Source of the DNA: Fictibacillus sp. BK138
GTDB taxonomy: Bacteria > Bacillota > Bacilli > Bacillales > Fictibacillaceae
Assembly: GCF_004216955.1 (NCBI RefSeq)
Contig: NZ_SGXL01000001.1
Location: 1,111,034-1,175,033, forward strand
Length of the DNA stretch: 64,000 nt
Direction: 5' to 3'
Shown here: positions 45,869-55,002 of the stretch, piece by piece
Position numbering within the stretch: position 1 is the first letter of the stretch
Layout of the letters: each line of letters begins with the position of its first letter
Translations under genes and position numbers: made by a program
Notes under the pieces: model-generated
What the model was told of the DNA's origin: nothing
Seen by the model: only the letters and a program-made list of their open reading frames with translations
The model's database searches: none

Positions 45869-47601
45869 TGAACGAATTTAAAAACCGGGTACTCACGTTT
45901 TTTTTACTCGGTATTTTACTGGTTTTTATACTTCTCGCACTCATTATGGGCAATATTGTTCATCACAGTGTTAAAGAAAAAAGAATGCAGTTTTACGCGG
46001 GAGAGTTAGGGTTAATTGAACAAGTACTAAATACCGAAGAAGAGCCTTCAACTATTAAAAGTCTATTACAATATGCGGCGAAGGATTTAAATGGAGAAAT
46101 TTATGTTCTGGATTCGAACTGGAACGTTAAATATACTTCGGATGGAAATAGTCCTAGAAACATGTCGTCTTATTACCCTAAAAAGCAATCTTCTGATAAT
46201 GAACTGGTTCAAAAAAACGAGAGCGGAAAAATTTATTATACGCTTGAGCGGAAACAAAAAGAAAATACGGGCTATATACAGTTAGCCGTTCCAGAAGGTG
46301 CCGCAGAAGACGCTGAAAGATCCATTTGGATTATGATGTCTATAGGCTTTCTCATATGTTTTGTCATTATCCTATATGTATCCTTAAAGGTTATTCATAA
46401 AATAGTCCGCCCTGTTGAAGAAGCGACACAAACTGCAAAAGAACTCGCCAAAGGAAACTTTAAAGCTAGAACTTACGAATATTACGGTGAAGATATTGGT
46501 GAACTGAACTATTCACTTAATGTTCTGGCGCGTAATCTTGAAAAAATGACGAAGTCTCAAGAGTCTCAGCACGACAGACTTATAACGTTGATTGAAAATA
46601 TGGGCAGCGGATTGATTTTGATTGATTCAAATGGATACATTAATCTGGTGAATAAAGCATTCAAAGAATTATTTAAAGAGCATGCTGACTATTGGACAGG
46701 TCATTTGTTTTATGAAGTTTTCCCGCACGCAGAAATTAAAGATATCGTTAAAGAAACATATTTAACTGAAAAGAATGTCAAAAAGAATGTAGTTATTCCA
46801 ATTCATATTGAGCGTAAGCACTTTGATGTTTATAGTGCTCCCGTTTTAGATGTGAAAGGTAAGCTTAGAGGGATCGTACTCGTGTTCCACGATATAACGG
46901 AATTGAAGAAGCTCGAGCAGGTCAGAAAAGATTTTGTTGCGAACGTATCTCATGAATTGAAAACTCCGATCACATCTTTAAAAGGTTTTGCGGAAACGCT
47001 TTTAGATGGAGCAGGAGAAAATGAAGAATATCGCAATAAGTTCTTAACGATTATCCTGAATGAAAGTGACCGGCTTCAAGCTTTGATACAAGACTTACTG
47101 GATCTTTCAAAAAGTGAACAAGGATTCCACCTTGATTTGCAGAAAGTTAACCTCGAAGATCTAGTTAAAGAAACAATCGAGATATTACTGCCAAAAGCTG
47201 AAAAGAAAAATATAACACTTTCCTTATCCGTTTCTGGTAATCCGATGATGGACGGGGATGCACCGCGTCTGAAACAAATTATCATTAATCTCGTATCTAA
47301 CAGTCTCAACTATACACCAGCAGATGGATCGATCTTTGTACATGTAGAAGAAAAGAAAGAACATGTGAAGCTGACTGTGAATGATACAGGAATAGGTATT
47401 AAAGAAAGTGAGATCCCCCGAATATTTGAACGGTTCTATCGGGTTGATAAAGCAAGGAGCAGGAATTCTGGCGGTACTGGTCTAGGGCTTGCTATCGTAA
47501 AGCATCTAGTAGAAGCGCACCACGGTACAATTAAAGTAGAAAGCAAAGTAGGAGAAGGTTCTCGATTTATTTTACGCTTTCCCAAAAAACTAGAGTTATA
47601 A
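45868..47601 (+). CDS. phoR: Phosphate sensor histidine kinase PhoR
   Basis: Membrane sensor that phosphorylates PhoP. The 577-residue product has membrane segments at about residues 9-31 and 151-173, an extracytoplasmic domain between them, a HAMP linker, a PAS domain (LIENMGSGLILIDSNGYINLVNKAF), the H-box NVSHELKTPITSLKGF at about 361, then LVSNSLNYTPADG, NDTGIGI and GGTGLGLAIV of the ATPase domain. Translationally coupled to phoP. Confidence 0.94.
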   Translation: MNEFKNRVLTFFLLGILLVFILLALIMGNIVHHSVKEKRMQFYAGELGLIEQVLNTEEEPSTIKSLLQYAAKDLNGEIYVLDSNWNVKYTSDGNSPRNMSSYYPKKQSSDNELVQKNESGKIYYTLERKQKENTGYIQLAVPEGAAEDAERSIWIMMSIGFLICFVIILYVSLKVIHKIVRPVEEATQTAKELAKGNFKARTYEYYGEDIGELNYSLNVLARNLEKMTKSQESQHDRLITLIENMGSGLILIDSNGYINLVNKAFKELFKEHADYWTGHLFYEVFPHAEIKDIVKETYLTEKNVKKNVVIPIHIERKHFDVYSAPVLDVKGKLRGIVLVFHDITELKKLEQVRKDFVANVSHELKTPITSLKGFAETLLDGAGENEEYRNKFLTIILNESDRLQALIQDLLDLSKSEQGFHLDLQKVNLEDLVKETIEILLPKAEKKNITLSLSVSGNPMMDGDAPRLKQIIINLVSNSLNYTPADGSIFVHVEEKKEHVKLTVNDTGIGIKESEIPRIFERFYRVDKARSRNSGGTGLGLAIVKHLVEAHHGTIKVESKVGEGSRFILRFPKKLEL

Positions 47602-47685
47602 GATTTACAATTCCTTTACACCGTTGTTTTCTTTAATTAATAGTTAAACCGTACTATAAAAGTATCCTTTTTCAGTACCCCCTTA

Positions 47686-47720
47686 GCGAGAGTCCTCCCA
47701 TGGATTCTCGCCTTTTTTTT
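47686..47720 (+). terminator. Terminator after phoPR
   Basis: GCGAGAGTCC and GGATTCTCGC pair with one G-T wobble around TCCCAT, followed by eight T. Confidence 0.92.
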
Positions 47721-47782
47721 AGTTCTGAAAAGCAATGGACCTCGCCTGAAATATCCAATCCTTCTATACCGTCCCTTCTTTT

Positions 47783-47810
47783 TTGTTTCTGTTAGCCGTC
47801 ATGATACAAT
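47783..47810 (+). promoter_or_regulatory. Candidate promoter of polA
   Basis: TTGTTT (47783-47788), 16-nt spacer, TACAAT (47805-47810), 35 nt before the polA start. Confidence 0.5.
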
Positions 47811-47845
47811 AGAAAGTAGAGAAATGTCCTCAGGAGGTAACGGAC

Positions 47846-50482
47846 TTGGGAAAAAATAAATTAGTTTTAGTAGATGGGAATAGTATTGCATATAGAGCTT
47901 TTTTTGCTTTGCCGCTGTTAAACAATGATAAAGGTGTTTATACGAATGCAGTTTATGGCTTTACACAAATGCTTCTTAAGATTTTAGAAGATGAAAAGCC
48001 CTCGCATATGCTGGTGGCTTTTGATGCGGGAAAAACGACTTTTCGCCATAAAACGTTCGGTGAATATAAAGGCGGCCGTCAAAAAACACCGCCTGAACTT
48101 TCTGAGCAGTTTCCATTTATCAGACAGCTGCTGGATGCTTTTAAGATTAAGAGATATGAACTTGAGAATTATGAAGCGGATGATATCATCGGAACACTCG
48201 CTTCACATGCTGCAGATGGCAACTGGGATGTAAAAGTATTTACAGGGGATAAAGATTTACTTCAGCTCGTAACGCCTGATGTGGAAGTTGTTCTGACGAG
48301 AAAAGGTATAACTGAAGTAGAAGCTTATACAGTTGAACAAGTAAACGAACGATATGGCATTACCCCTGATCAAATTATTGATATGAAAGGCCTTATGGGT
48401 GACCCTTCCGATAATATTCCGGGTGTTCCTGGTGTAGGAGAAAAAACGGCCATCAAACTCATTAAAGAATATGGTTCTGTAGAAAAAGTGTTGGAGTCAA
48501 TCGATAAGGTTTCAGGAGCCAAATTAAAAGAACGATTAACAGAAAATAAAGATCAGGCATTAATGAGTAAAGAGCTTGCAACGATTACAAAAGAAGCACC
48601 GATCGAGCTTGGATTGGAGGATACAAACTACGAAGGGTATGAAAACTCCTCCGTGTTTCCGTTGTTTAAAGAACTCGGTTTTCAATCTCTGCTAGAACGG
48701 TTTGGCGGGGATGAAGAACTTCTTCCAGAGATTGAAAAAGAAGAATTAAACTTTCAAACGGTTTCTTCGATTGATGCTGATATGCTGAAGAATCCATCCG
48801 CGTTGATTGTAGAAACGCTGACTGAGGATTACCATAAGGCAGACATTCAAGGATATGCGATAAGCAATGAGAACGGGACGTATTATATTTCATCAAGTCT
48901 TGCTGCAGGTTCGAACGAATTCAAAGAATGGCTTGAAGATGAACATCAAAAGAAGAGAATGTTTGATGCTAAAAGAGCTCATGTTGCTTTAAAAGGACAA
49001 GGGATCCAATTAAATGGCATCGATTTTGATATTCAGCTAGCTTCTTATCTTCTGAACCCGTCAGAGTCATTAGACGAAGTGGCAGATGTTGCTAAGCAGT
49101 ATGGAAAGCTGAATGTTGACTCAAATGAGAAGGTATATGGAAAAGGGGCTAAGAAAAAGTTGCCTGAAGAAGATATTCTGGCAGAACACCTTAGCCGAAA
49201 AGCACATGCTATCTTCACTTTAACGGATGTATTAGCAGATAAATTAAAAGAAAATGAACAAAGCAACTTATTTTATGATTTAGAGATGCCGTTATCTTTA
49301 GTACTTGCAAAAATGGAAGAGATCGGTGTGAAGCTAAAGGCAGATACGCTTAGAGAAATGGGTACTGACTTAGAAGCACAGCTTTCTACGCTTGAAAAAG
49401 ATATACATGAACTTGCAGGGGTTTCGTTCAATATTAATTCACCAAAACAGCTTGGTGAGATTCTTTTTGAAAAATTAAATCTGCCTGCAATAAAAAAAAC
49501 AAAAACAGGTTATTCTACCTCCGTTGATGTTCTAGAAAAATTAGAAGGTAAGCATGAGATTATCAATAAAATACTCATTTACCGCCAATTAGGTAAACTT
49601 AGATCAACCTATATAGAGGGTTTGTTAAAAGTTGTTCATGAAGATACAGGTAGAATTCATACTCGTTTTAATCAAGTCCTGGCTCAGACAGGACGCCTTA
49701 GTTCGATCGATCCGAACCTGCAGAACATACCTATTCGTCTGGAAGCAGGGAGAAAAATCAGACATGCTTTCGTTCCATCACATTCAGGATGGAAAATATT
49801 AGCTGCGGATTACTCTCAGATCGAACTTCGTGTACTAGCTCATATTTCTCAGGATGAAAACCTGATGGAAGCTTTCCGAAGCGAGATGGATGTTCACACC
49901 AAAACAGCCATGGATGTTTTTAATGTTAACAAGGATGAAGTGACATCTGAGATGCGAAGGCATGCGAAAGCTGTTAACTTTGGTATCGTTTATGGAATCA
50001 GTGATTATGGGTTATCTCAAAGTTTAGGAATAACTAGAAAAGAAGCTGGTGAATTTATTAAGTCCTATCTGGAGAGCTTCCCAGGTGTGCAGCAATATAT
50101 GAAGGATAGTATTGCTGAGGCTAAACAAAATGGGTACGTTTCTACGTTGCTTCATCGACGTCGTTACCTGCCTGAGATCAACAGCAGAAATTTCAATTTG
50201 CGAAGTTTCGCTGAGCGGACTGCAATGAATACTCCTATTCAAGGCACGGCAGCCGATATTATAAAAAAAGCAATGGTAGATATGGACAAACGTCTCATTG
50301 ACGAAAAACTTGAAGCAAAAATGCTTTTAACTGTTCATGATGAATTAATCTTTGAAGCTCCAGAACAGGAGATTGAAAAGTTGAAGAAAATAGTCTGTGA
50401 TGTTATGGAACAGGCTGTTCAACTTGATGTGCCTCTAAAAGTTGATGTAAGTTGGGGCAACTCGTGGTATGAAGCGAAATAA
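47846..50482 (+). CDS. polA: DNA polymerase I
   Basis: Repair and Okazaki-fragment processing polymerase. The 878-residue product has an N-terminal 5'-3' nuclease domain (LVLVDGNSIAYRAFFALP, NYEADDIIGTLA, KGLMGDPSDNIPGVPGVGEKTA), a middle domain where the proofreading DxE motif is missing (IVETLTEDYHKADIQGYAIS), as in other Bacillus enzymes, and polymerase motifs A (DYSQIELRVLAH), B (RRHAKAVNFGIVYG) and C (LLTVHDELIFE). It starts at TTG 47846, 8 nt after AGGAGG. Confidence 0.97.
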   Translation: MGKNKLVLVDGNSIAYRAFFALPLLNNDKGVYTNAVYGFTQMLLKILEDEKPSHMLVAFDAGKTTFRHKTFGEYKGGRQKTPPELSEQFPFIRQLLDAFKIKRYELENYEADDIIGTLASHAADGNWDVKVFTGDKDLLQLVTPDVEVVLTRKGITEVEAYTVEQVNERYGITPDQIIDMKGLMGDPSDNIPGVPGVGEKTAIKLIKEYGSVEKVLESIDKVSGAKLKERLTENKDQALMSKELATITKEAPIELGLEDTNYEGYENSSVFPLFKELGFQSLLERFGGDEELLPEIEKEELNFQTVSSIDADMLKNPSALIVETLTEDYHKADIQGYAISNENGTYYISSSLAAGSNEFKEWLEDEHQKKRMFDAKRAHVALKGQGIQLNGIDFDIQLASYLLNPSESLDEVADVAKQYGKLNVDSNEKVYGKGAKKKLPEEDILAEHLSRKAHAIFTLTDVLADKLKENEQSNLFYDLEMPLSLVLAKMEEIGVKLKADTLREMGTDLEAQLSTLEKDIHELAGVSFNINSPKQLGEILFEKLNLPAIKKTKTGYSTSVDVLEKLEGKHEIINKILIYRQLGKLRSTYIEGLLKVVHEDTGRIHTRFNQVLAQTGRLSSIDPNLQNIPIRLEAGRKIRHAFVPSHSGWKILAADYSQIELRVLAHISQDENLMEAFRSEMDVHTKTAMDVFNVNKDEVTSEMRRHAKAVNFGIVYGISDYGLSQSLGITRKEAGEFIKSYLESFPGVQQYMKDSIAEAKQNGYVSTLLHRRRYLPEINSRNFNLRSFAERTAMNTPIQGTAADIIKKAMVDMDKRLIDEKLEAKMLLTVHDELIFEAPEQEIEKLKKIVCDVMEQAVQLDVPLKVDVSWGNSWYEAK

Positions 50483-50485
50483 ATA

Positions 50486-50525
50486 AAAAACAGCATCCCC
50501 GATTTTCTATGGGGTGCTGTTTTTC
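50486..50525 (+). terminator. Terminator after polA
   Basis: AAAAACAGCATCCCC and GGGGTGCTGTTTTT pair (one wobble) around GATTTTCTAT. Confidence 0.92.
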
Positions 50526-50547
50526 ATAGTAAAGTGTGGTGAAGCGT

Positions 50548-51369
50548 GTGCCTGAATTACCTGAAGTAGAAAATGTGAAAAATACACTTAATCAATTTTT
50601 ACCCGGGAAAGTCATCAAGGAAGTTAAAATCTTTTGGAATAATATCATCAAGCACCCTGAAACGGAAGAATTCGTTTTAAGGCTTAAAGGCCAGAGTTTT
50701 GAAGAGGTTTACAGAAGAGGGAAATTTCTAATTTTTCATCTAAATGAGGATTCTCTTGTTTCTCATCTGAGGATGGAAGGCAAATATGGGCTGTTTCAAA
50801 GAGAAGAACCTGCTGACAAGCATACACATGTTATCTTTTCTTTTACAGATGGAACAGAGCTCAGGTATAGAGATGTCCGTAAATTCGGTACAATGCATCT
50901 ATATCCTAAAGGAACAGAGGAAAACCATCTTCCCCTGAGCTCCTTAGGTGTCGAGCCGCTGTCAGATTCTCTTACCGCGGGACTTATGAAAAAATTATTT
51001 TCCAAGACAAAACGTAGCATTAAAGCAGTACTCCTTGATCAAACATTCATTGCAGGTCTCGGGAATATCTATGTGGATGAAGTATTATTTCAAGCGAAAA
51101 TTCATCCTGAAACACCAGCTAATGAAATATCTGTACACAAGTTAAAAAAATTAAAGAATGCCATTACTGATATTTTAGCTGAAGCCGTAAAACATGGTGG
51201 AAGTACGATCCGTTCCTATACGAATTCGATGGGTGAAGCTGGAGGTTTTCAGCTGAAATTGTTCGTGTATGGAAGAAAGAGTGAGCCTTGTCGTATCTGC
51301 GGAAATGAGATCGAGCGAATGGTTGTAGCAGGAAGAGGCACTCACGTTTGTAAGAACTGTCAAAAATAA
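50548..51369 (+). CDS. mutM: Formamidopyrimidine-DNA glycosylase MutM
   Basis: Removes 8-oxoguanine and formamidopyrimidines from DNA and nicks the abasic site. The catalytic residue is the N-terminal Pro after Met removal; GTG 50548 gives exactly M-PELPEVE, so upstream in-frame GTGs (from 50536) are rejected despite the weak ribosome site GGTG. The 273-residue product also has YRRGKFLIFHL (beta-hairpin Lys), QTFIAGLGNIYVDEVLFQAKIHP and a C-terminal zinc finger with four Cys (CRICGNEIERMVVAGRGTHVCKNC). Confidence 0.96.
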   Translation: MPELPEVENVKNTLNQFLPGKVIKEVKIFWNNIIKHPETEEFVLRLKGQSFEEVYRRGKFLIFHLNEDSLVSHLRMEGKYGLFQREEPADKHTHVIFSFTDGTELRYRDVRKFGTMHLYPKGTEENHLPLSSLGVEPLSDSLTAGLMKKLFSKTKRSIKAVLLDQTFIAGLGNIYVDEVLFQAKIHPETPANEISVHKLKKLKNAITDILAEAVKHGGSTIRSYTNSMGEAGGFQLKLFVYGRKSEPCRICGNEIERMVVAGRGTHVCKNCQK

Positions 51370-51379
51370 ACCAATTTTA

Positions 51380-51422
51380 TACTCCTTTCATATACTGCTT
51401 TTACCGTTAACTGAAAGGAGTA
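51380..51422 (+). promoter_or_regulatory. Perfect 11-bp hairpin burying the ytaF Shine-Dalgarno
   Basis: TACTCCTTTCA (51380-51390) is exactly complementary to TGAAAGGAGTA (51412-51422), loop 21 nt. The 3' arm is the Shine-Dalgarno of ytaF (ATG 51430). No T-run follows as a usual terminator would have. Confidence 0.65.
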
Positions 51423-51429
51423 CAGGGAC

Positions 51430-52062
51430 ATGGTGGCTTACTCATTTGTATTACTGGCACTGGCCGTCAGCCTGGACAGTTTTGGAGCCGGATTAACGTA
51501 TGGAATGAAATCCATTAAAATTCCTTTTCGCTCTATATTAATCATCGCAATTTGTTCAGCTGTTACCTTTTTATTTTCAATGTTTCTTGGATTCACGTTA
51601 GAACAATTTATCACTCCAAAAACAGGTGAAGTGTTAGGCGGCTTAATTTTACTCGGAATCGGCATCTACTCTCTATGGCAGGTTTTTTTACCAGAGAAAG
51701 AAAACATTGAGACTGAACCAAAAAATTTAGTGCTGTTCGAAATAAAATCATTAGGAATCGTTATCCATATTCTAAAAAAGCCAGTCATGGCTGATATAGA
51801 TAAATCAGGTTCCATTACTGGCTGGGAAGCAGTTCTGCTGGGGATTGCTTTGTCCCTCGATGCTTTTGGTGCAGGAATAGGTGCTGCCTTAATTGACCTT
51901 TCCCCACTTTTGACCACAGCGTCAATTGCAGTTATGAGTGCTCTGTTCTTATGGGGCGGTATGGCATTGGGGTTATATTTTTTTAATAAAACGAATTGGA
52001 TGAAACGATTATCAGTATTGCCAGGTATTTTACTGATTGTAATGGGTTTATTAAGAATGTAA
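51430..52062 (+). CDS. ytaF: Sporulation membrane protein YtaF (MntP-like fold)
   Basis: Integral membrane protein of the MntP/YtaF family; sporulation-associated, possibly a metal or cation exporter by homology of fold. The 210-residue product has six hydrophobic segments in two repeats, each carrying a membrane aspartate motif: SLDSFGAGLTYG (about residue 15) and SLDAFGAGIGAAL (about 145). The middle loop is polar. AAAGGAG lies 9-10 nt before ATG 51430. coaE starts 15 nt after the stop. Confidence 0.92.
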   Translation: MVAYSFVLLALAVSLDSFGAGLTYGMKSIKIPFRSILIIAICSAVTFLFSMFLGFTLEQFITPKTGEVLGGLILLGIGIYSLWQVFLPEKENIETEPKNLVLFEIKSLGIVIHILKKPVMADIDKSGSITGWEAVLLGIALSLDAFGAGIGAALIDLSPLLTTASIAVMSALFLWGGMALGLYFFNKTNWMKRLSVLPGILLIVMGLLRM

Positions 52063-52077
52063 CAGGGAGGAAAACCA

Positions 52078-52683
52078 TTGATTATTGGATTAACAGGCGG
52101 AATCGCAACCGGGAAATCTACAGCTAGTCATATATTAAGCGAACAAGGTATACCTGTCATTGATGCTGATATTATTGCAAGAGAAGTAGTAAAGCCTGGA
52201 AAAGATGCTTACGAAAAAATAGTCGCGTTTTTTGGAGAGGAAGTTCTTCTTTCTGATAAGACACTAAACAGAGCAAAATTAGGAGAAATTATATTTAATA
52301 ACTCTGAAAAGCGGCAAAAGCTAAACCAAATCGTGCATCCTGCTGTGCGTTCAGAAATGAAAAAACAAGCAGAGCTGTATTTAAGCAGCGGAAATCCTTT
52401 AGTGATCATGGATATCCCATTATTATTTGAGAGTAAACTTACCCACATGGTTGATAAAACATGGTTGATCTATACTCATCCAGACATACAGCTAAGGCGT
52501 TTAATGGAGCGGGATGGATATTCTGAAGAACAAGCCTTATCAAGGATTAAATCTCAGATGCCGATTGATGAGAAAAAAGAATTAGCAGATATTGTGATTG
52601 AAAATAATGATACGAAAGAAGAATTGAAACAAAAACTATTTAGACTTCTTCAAGAAGTTGAAAAAGCAGACTCTATTAATTAG
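52078..52683 (+). CDS. coaE: Dephospho-CoA kinase CoaE
   Basis: Last step of coenzyme A synthesis: ATP-dependent 3'-phosphorylation of dephospho-CoA. The 201-residue product has the P-loop GLTGGIATGKST at residues 4-15, VIDADIIAREVV and VMDIPLLFESKL. TTG 52078 is the start, with GGGAGG 7 nt upstream. Likely co-transcribed with ytaF. Confidence 0.95.
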   Translation: MIIGLTGGIATGKSTASHILSEQGIPVIDADIIAREVVKPGKDAYEKIVAFFGEEVLLSDKTLNRAKLGEIIFNNSEKRQKLNQIVHPAVRSEMKKQAELYLSSGNPLVIMDIPLLFESKLTHMVDKTWLIYTHPDIQLRRLMERDGYSEEQALSRIKSQMPIDEKKELADIVIENNDTKEELKQKLFRLLQEVEKADSIN

Positions 52684-52696
52684 GTCTGTTTTTTTA
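52661..52696 (+). terminator. Terminator overlapping the coaE 3' end
   Basis: AAAAAGCAGAC and GTCTG-TTTTTTT pair around a 13-nt loop that contains the stop codon. Confidence 0.72.
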
Positions 52697-52744
52697 TTTG
52701 GCTCTCTTCTAAAGGGATCGCAAACTTAGATCTCTTGATGTTCA

Positions 52745-52820
52745 GGAAGTAGGCACGCACTGCACTCCAATCCACTTTTCAATGACGCAATAAATGTGTC
52801 AAGAGAACAATCTTATAAGG
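52745..52820 (+). repeat. Intergenic repeat fragment R8 (3' part of the long form)
   Basis: Only GTAGGCACGCA, the right end CACTCCAATCCACTTTTCAATG and the tail GAACAATCTTATAAG are present; the left end and central hairpin are missing. It sits in the 340-nt coaE-gapB gap, which otherwise shows only the gapB control region. Confidence 0.7.
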
Positions 52821-52961
52821 TAGGCGAGGTTCGTCGATGCCGAATAAAAATGTAAATTTCTAAAATGGAAAACCACAAATTCTAATAGAAGCAACATTTT
52901 ATTAATTAATTGCCTCTTTTTTGCCTAATTTCAATAAAAGTATGTTCTTTTTGAGGTTCAT

Positions 52962-52972
52962 TATGATATACT
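52962..52972 (+). promoter_or_regulatory. CcpN box in the gapB promoter region
   Basis: TATGATATACT fits TRTGHYATAYW, the CcpN consensus as I recall it, at every position, and includes the probable -10 TATACT (52967-52972). CcpN represses gapB and pckA in the presence of glucose in B. subtilis. Confidence 0.65.
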
Positions 52973-53023
52973 AATTGCAGATAGAAACCTTAAAGAGTAT
53001 AACACATTGGAAGGAGCAGCTTC

Positions 53024-54067
53024 ATGAAAGCAAAAATTGCAATTAATGGCTTGGGGAGAATCGGAAGAATGGTCTTCCGCAAAATGATGGAGAATGATGA
53101 TTTCGAGGTTGTAGCTGTTAATGCCAGCTATCCAGCAGAAACACTTGCTCATATGGTTAAATACGATTCCATACATGGGACTTTTCCAGGAGATGTTGTA
53201 GCTGCAGAAGATGCCCTTTTTGTTAATGGAAAAAAAGTAGTATTAGTAAATTCCCGTGACCCTCGTGAGTTGCCTTGGGGTAATCTCGGAATTGATATTG
53301 TAATTGAAGCAACAGGGAAATTTGTATCTCAGGAAACTGCGGGACTTCATATCGAAGCCGGAGCTAAAAAAGTAATTATCACTGCTCCAGGAAAGAATGA
53401 AGATATTACCATTGTTATGGGCGTAAATGACAGCGATTACATTTCGTCAGAACACCACATTATTTCAAACGCTTCATGTACTACTAACTGTCTTGCACCT
53501 GTTATAAAAGTGCTTGACGATCAGTTCGGTGTTCAATCTGGTATGATGACAACAGTACATGCTTATACAAATGATCAAAAAAATATTGATAATCCACACA
53601 AGGATCTAAGACGTGCCCGTGCATGCGGAACTTCCATTATTCCGACCTCAACAGGAGCAGCTAAAGCTATTGCTAAAGTTCTTCCGCATCTTGAAGGTAA
53701 ACTAAATGGAATGGCACTTAGAGTTCCAACACCAAATGTCTCTTTAGTTGATGTGGTAGTAGAATTGAAAACTCCTGTATCAAAAGACCAAGTGAATCAT
53801 GCATTCCAGTCTGCGGCAGAGGGATCAATGAAGGGCGTATTAGGATATAGTGATCTTCCTTTAGTTTCCATCGATTATAACGGAAATGAAAACTCTTCTA
53901 TCGTTGATGGTCTATCTACTATGGTGATGGATGGTAATAAAGTTAAAGTATTAGCTTGGTATGATAATGAGTGGGGCTATTCTTGCCGAGTGGTTGATTT
54001 GGCAAAACATGTAGCGGTTGCACTTAACAGCAAAGTACCTGTAGAGAAAAACGCTTCTGTTTCTTAA
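53024..54067 (+). CDS. gapB: Glyceraldehyde-3-phosphate dehydrogenase GapB (gluconeogenic)
   Basis: NADP-preferring GAPDH that works in the gluconeogenic direction. The 347-residue product has INGLGRIGRMVFR, the catalytic Cys in NASCTTNCLAPV (about residue 153), and the C-terminal WYDNEWGYSCRVVDL. At the end of the second beta strand it reads VAVNASYP, not the Asp-containing NDL of glycolytic GapA, which fits GapB and NADP use. GGAAGGAG lies 9 nt before ATG 53024. The coaE-gapB-speD order is that of B. subtilis. Confidence 0.94.
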   Translation: MKAKIAINGLGRIGRMVFRKMMENDDFEVVAVNASYPAETLAHMVKYDSIHGTFPGDVVAAEDALFVNGKKVVLVNSRDPRELPWGNLGIDIVIEATGKFVSQETAGLHIEAGAKKVIITAPGKNEDITIVMGVNDSDYISSEHHIISNASCTTNCLAPVIKVLDDQFGVQSGMMTTVHAYTNDQKNIDNPHKDLRRARACGTSIIPTSTGAAKAIAKVLPHLEGKLNGMALRVPTPNVSLVDVVVELKTPVSKDQVNHAFQSAAEGSMKGVLGYSDLPLVSIDYNGNENSSIVDGLSTMVMDGNKVKVLAWYDNEWGYSCRVVDLAKHVAVALNSKVPVEKNASVS

Positions 54068-54087
54068 AGAAAAAGAAAGATTATAAT

Positions 54088-54118
54088 AAGAAGTCGGGAA
54101 ATTTCCCGGCTTCTTTAC
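54088..54118 (+). terminator. Terminator after gapB
   Basis: GAAGTCGGGAAATTTCCCGGCTTC is a near-perfect palindrome followed by TTTA. Confidence 0.85.
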
Positions 54119-54179
54119 GTTTAGTACGAATATGCTTTTTTGTTGAAAAAAACTATGAAAAAAAATTTACCCAGAATTA

Positions 54180-54208
54180 TTGCAAATCAATTTTAAAAGA
54201 AGTATACT
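54180..54208 (+). promoter_or_regulatory. Sigma-A promoter of speD
   Basis: TTGCAA (54180-54185), 17-nt spacer, TATACT (54203-54208). The start point near 54215 gives a 5' leader of about 140 nt. Confidence 0.75.
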
Positions 54209-54259
54209 ATGTTTCGTGAACTTCAAATAAAGCAAATTAAGGCATTGAATGCTACTTAA

Positions 54260-54349
54260 AGGGTTAGGACCTCTCTGGACTAACTTGCCCCCGTGGTAGA
54301 TGTTCGATACCGCATGCTTGAAGGCATGATTATTTTTAAAAGGGGGACT
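54260..54349 (+). ncRNA. Structured 5' leader of speD (candidate cis-regulatory RNA)
   Basis: GTTAG (54263-54267) pairs with CTAAC (54280-54284) with an inner CC/GG; CCCCC (54288-54292) is complementary to the GGGGG Shine-Dalgarno (54342-54346) and would enclose a hairpin CATGC-TTGAAG-GCATG (54313-54328). Pairing would hide the ribosome site. No known riboswitch class is recognised. Confidence 0.45.
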
Positions 54350-54355
54350 ATGCTA

Positions 54356-54739
54356 ATGGATACAATGGGAAGACACGTAATTGCTGAGTTATGGGGTTGT
54401 GATTCTGAAAAATTAAATGACATGAAGTTTATTGAAGAGACATTCGTAGACGCTGCATTGAAAGCAGGTGCAGAAATTCGTGAGGTTGCTTTTCATAAAT
54501 TTGCTCCGCACGGTGTAAGTGGGGTAGTCATTATTTCTGAATCTCATCTAACTATTCACAGTTTTCCTGAGCATGGTTATGCAAGTATTGATGTTTATAC
54601 GTGTGGAGATCGAATTGATCCCAACGTAGCTGCTGATTACATTTCAGAAGCATTAGGCGCTAAAAAACGTGAAAATCTGGAAGTTCCACGCGGAATGGGT
54701 CCGATTGCCGTTGCCAAATCAAAAGTTACAGCTCAATAA
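54356..54739 (+). CDS. speD: S-adenosylmethionine decarboxylase proenzyme SpeD
   Basis: Pyruvoyl enzyme that makes decarboxylated SAM for spermidine synthesis. The 127-residue product (B. subtilis 126) begins [16 protein letters not shown] and has the self-cleavage site at Ser63 in [29 protein letters not shown] 54356 is chosen with AGGGGG about 9 nt upstream; ATG 54350 is only 4 nt away and adds two non-conserved residues. The long leader suggests post-transcriptional control. Confidence 0.95.
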   Translation: MDTMGRHVIAELWGCDSEKLNDMKFIEETFVDAALKAGAEIREVAFHKFAPHGVSGVVIISESHLTIHSFPEHGYASIDVYTCGDRIDPNVAADYISEALGAKKRENLEVPRGMGPIAVAKSKVTAQ

Positions 54740-54758
54740 TTAAAAACAAAATGTAAGC

Positions 54759-54787
54759 GAGGTGTGAAATTTCACACCTCTTTTTTA
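54759..54787 (+). terminator. Terminator after speD
   Basis: GAGGTGTGAAATTTCACACCTC, a perfect palindrome, followed by TTTTTT. Confidence 0.93.
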
Positions 54788-54806
54788 TTTTGGCTTTTTA
54801 GAATTC

Positions 54807-54942
54807 ATTGTTGTTCTTGAAAGTGGTTGATTTCCATTTCAGGTGCTCGCTTTCCGCGGGGCGTGCGATGAGCCTCCCTGGCGCTTTGCGCCATTAGGAA
54901 TAAAGAAAAAAACCAAAAGTAACAATGTTTTAGAATTAAGCC
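54807..54942 (+). repeat. Intergenic repeat copy R9 (internally deleted)
   Basis: Left tail ATTGTTGTTCTTGAAAG and end GGTTGATTTCCATTTCAGG, GTGCTCGCTTTCC, GATGAGCCTCC and the apex GGCGC-TTT-GCGCC are present, then the copy breaks after ATTAGGA. The tail AGTAACAATGTTTTAG follows about 28 nt later, so the right end is lost. Confidence 0.8.
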
Positions 54943-55002
54943 TTTATTTTATACAATATAGGGAATAATACGTTACAAATTATGTCGTTTTGGAGGTTTA
55001 TT

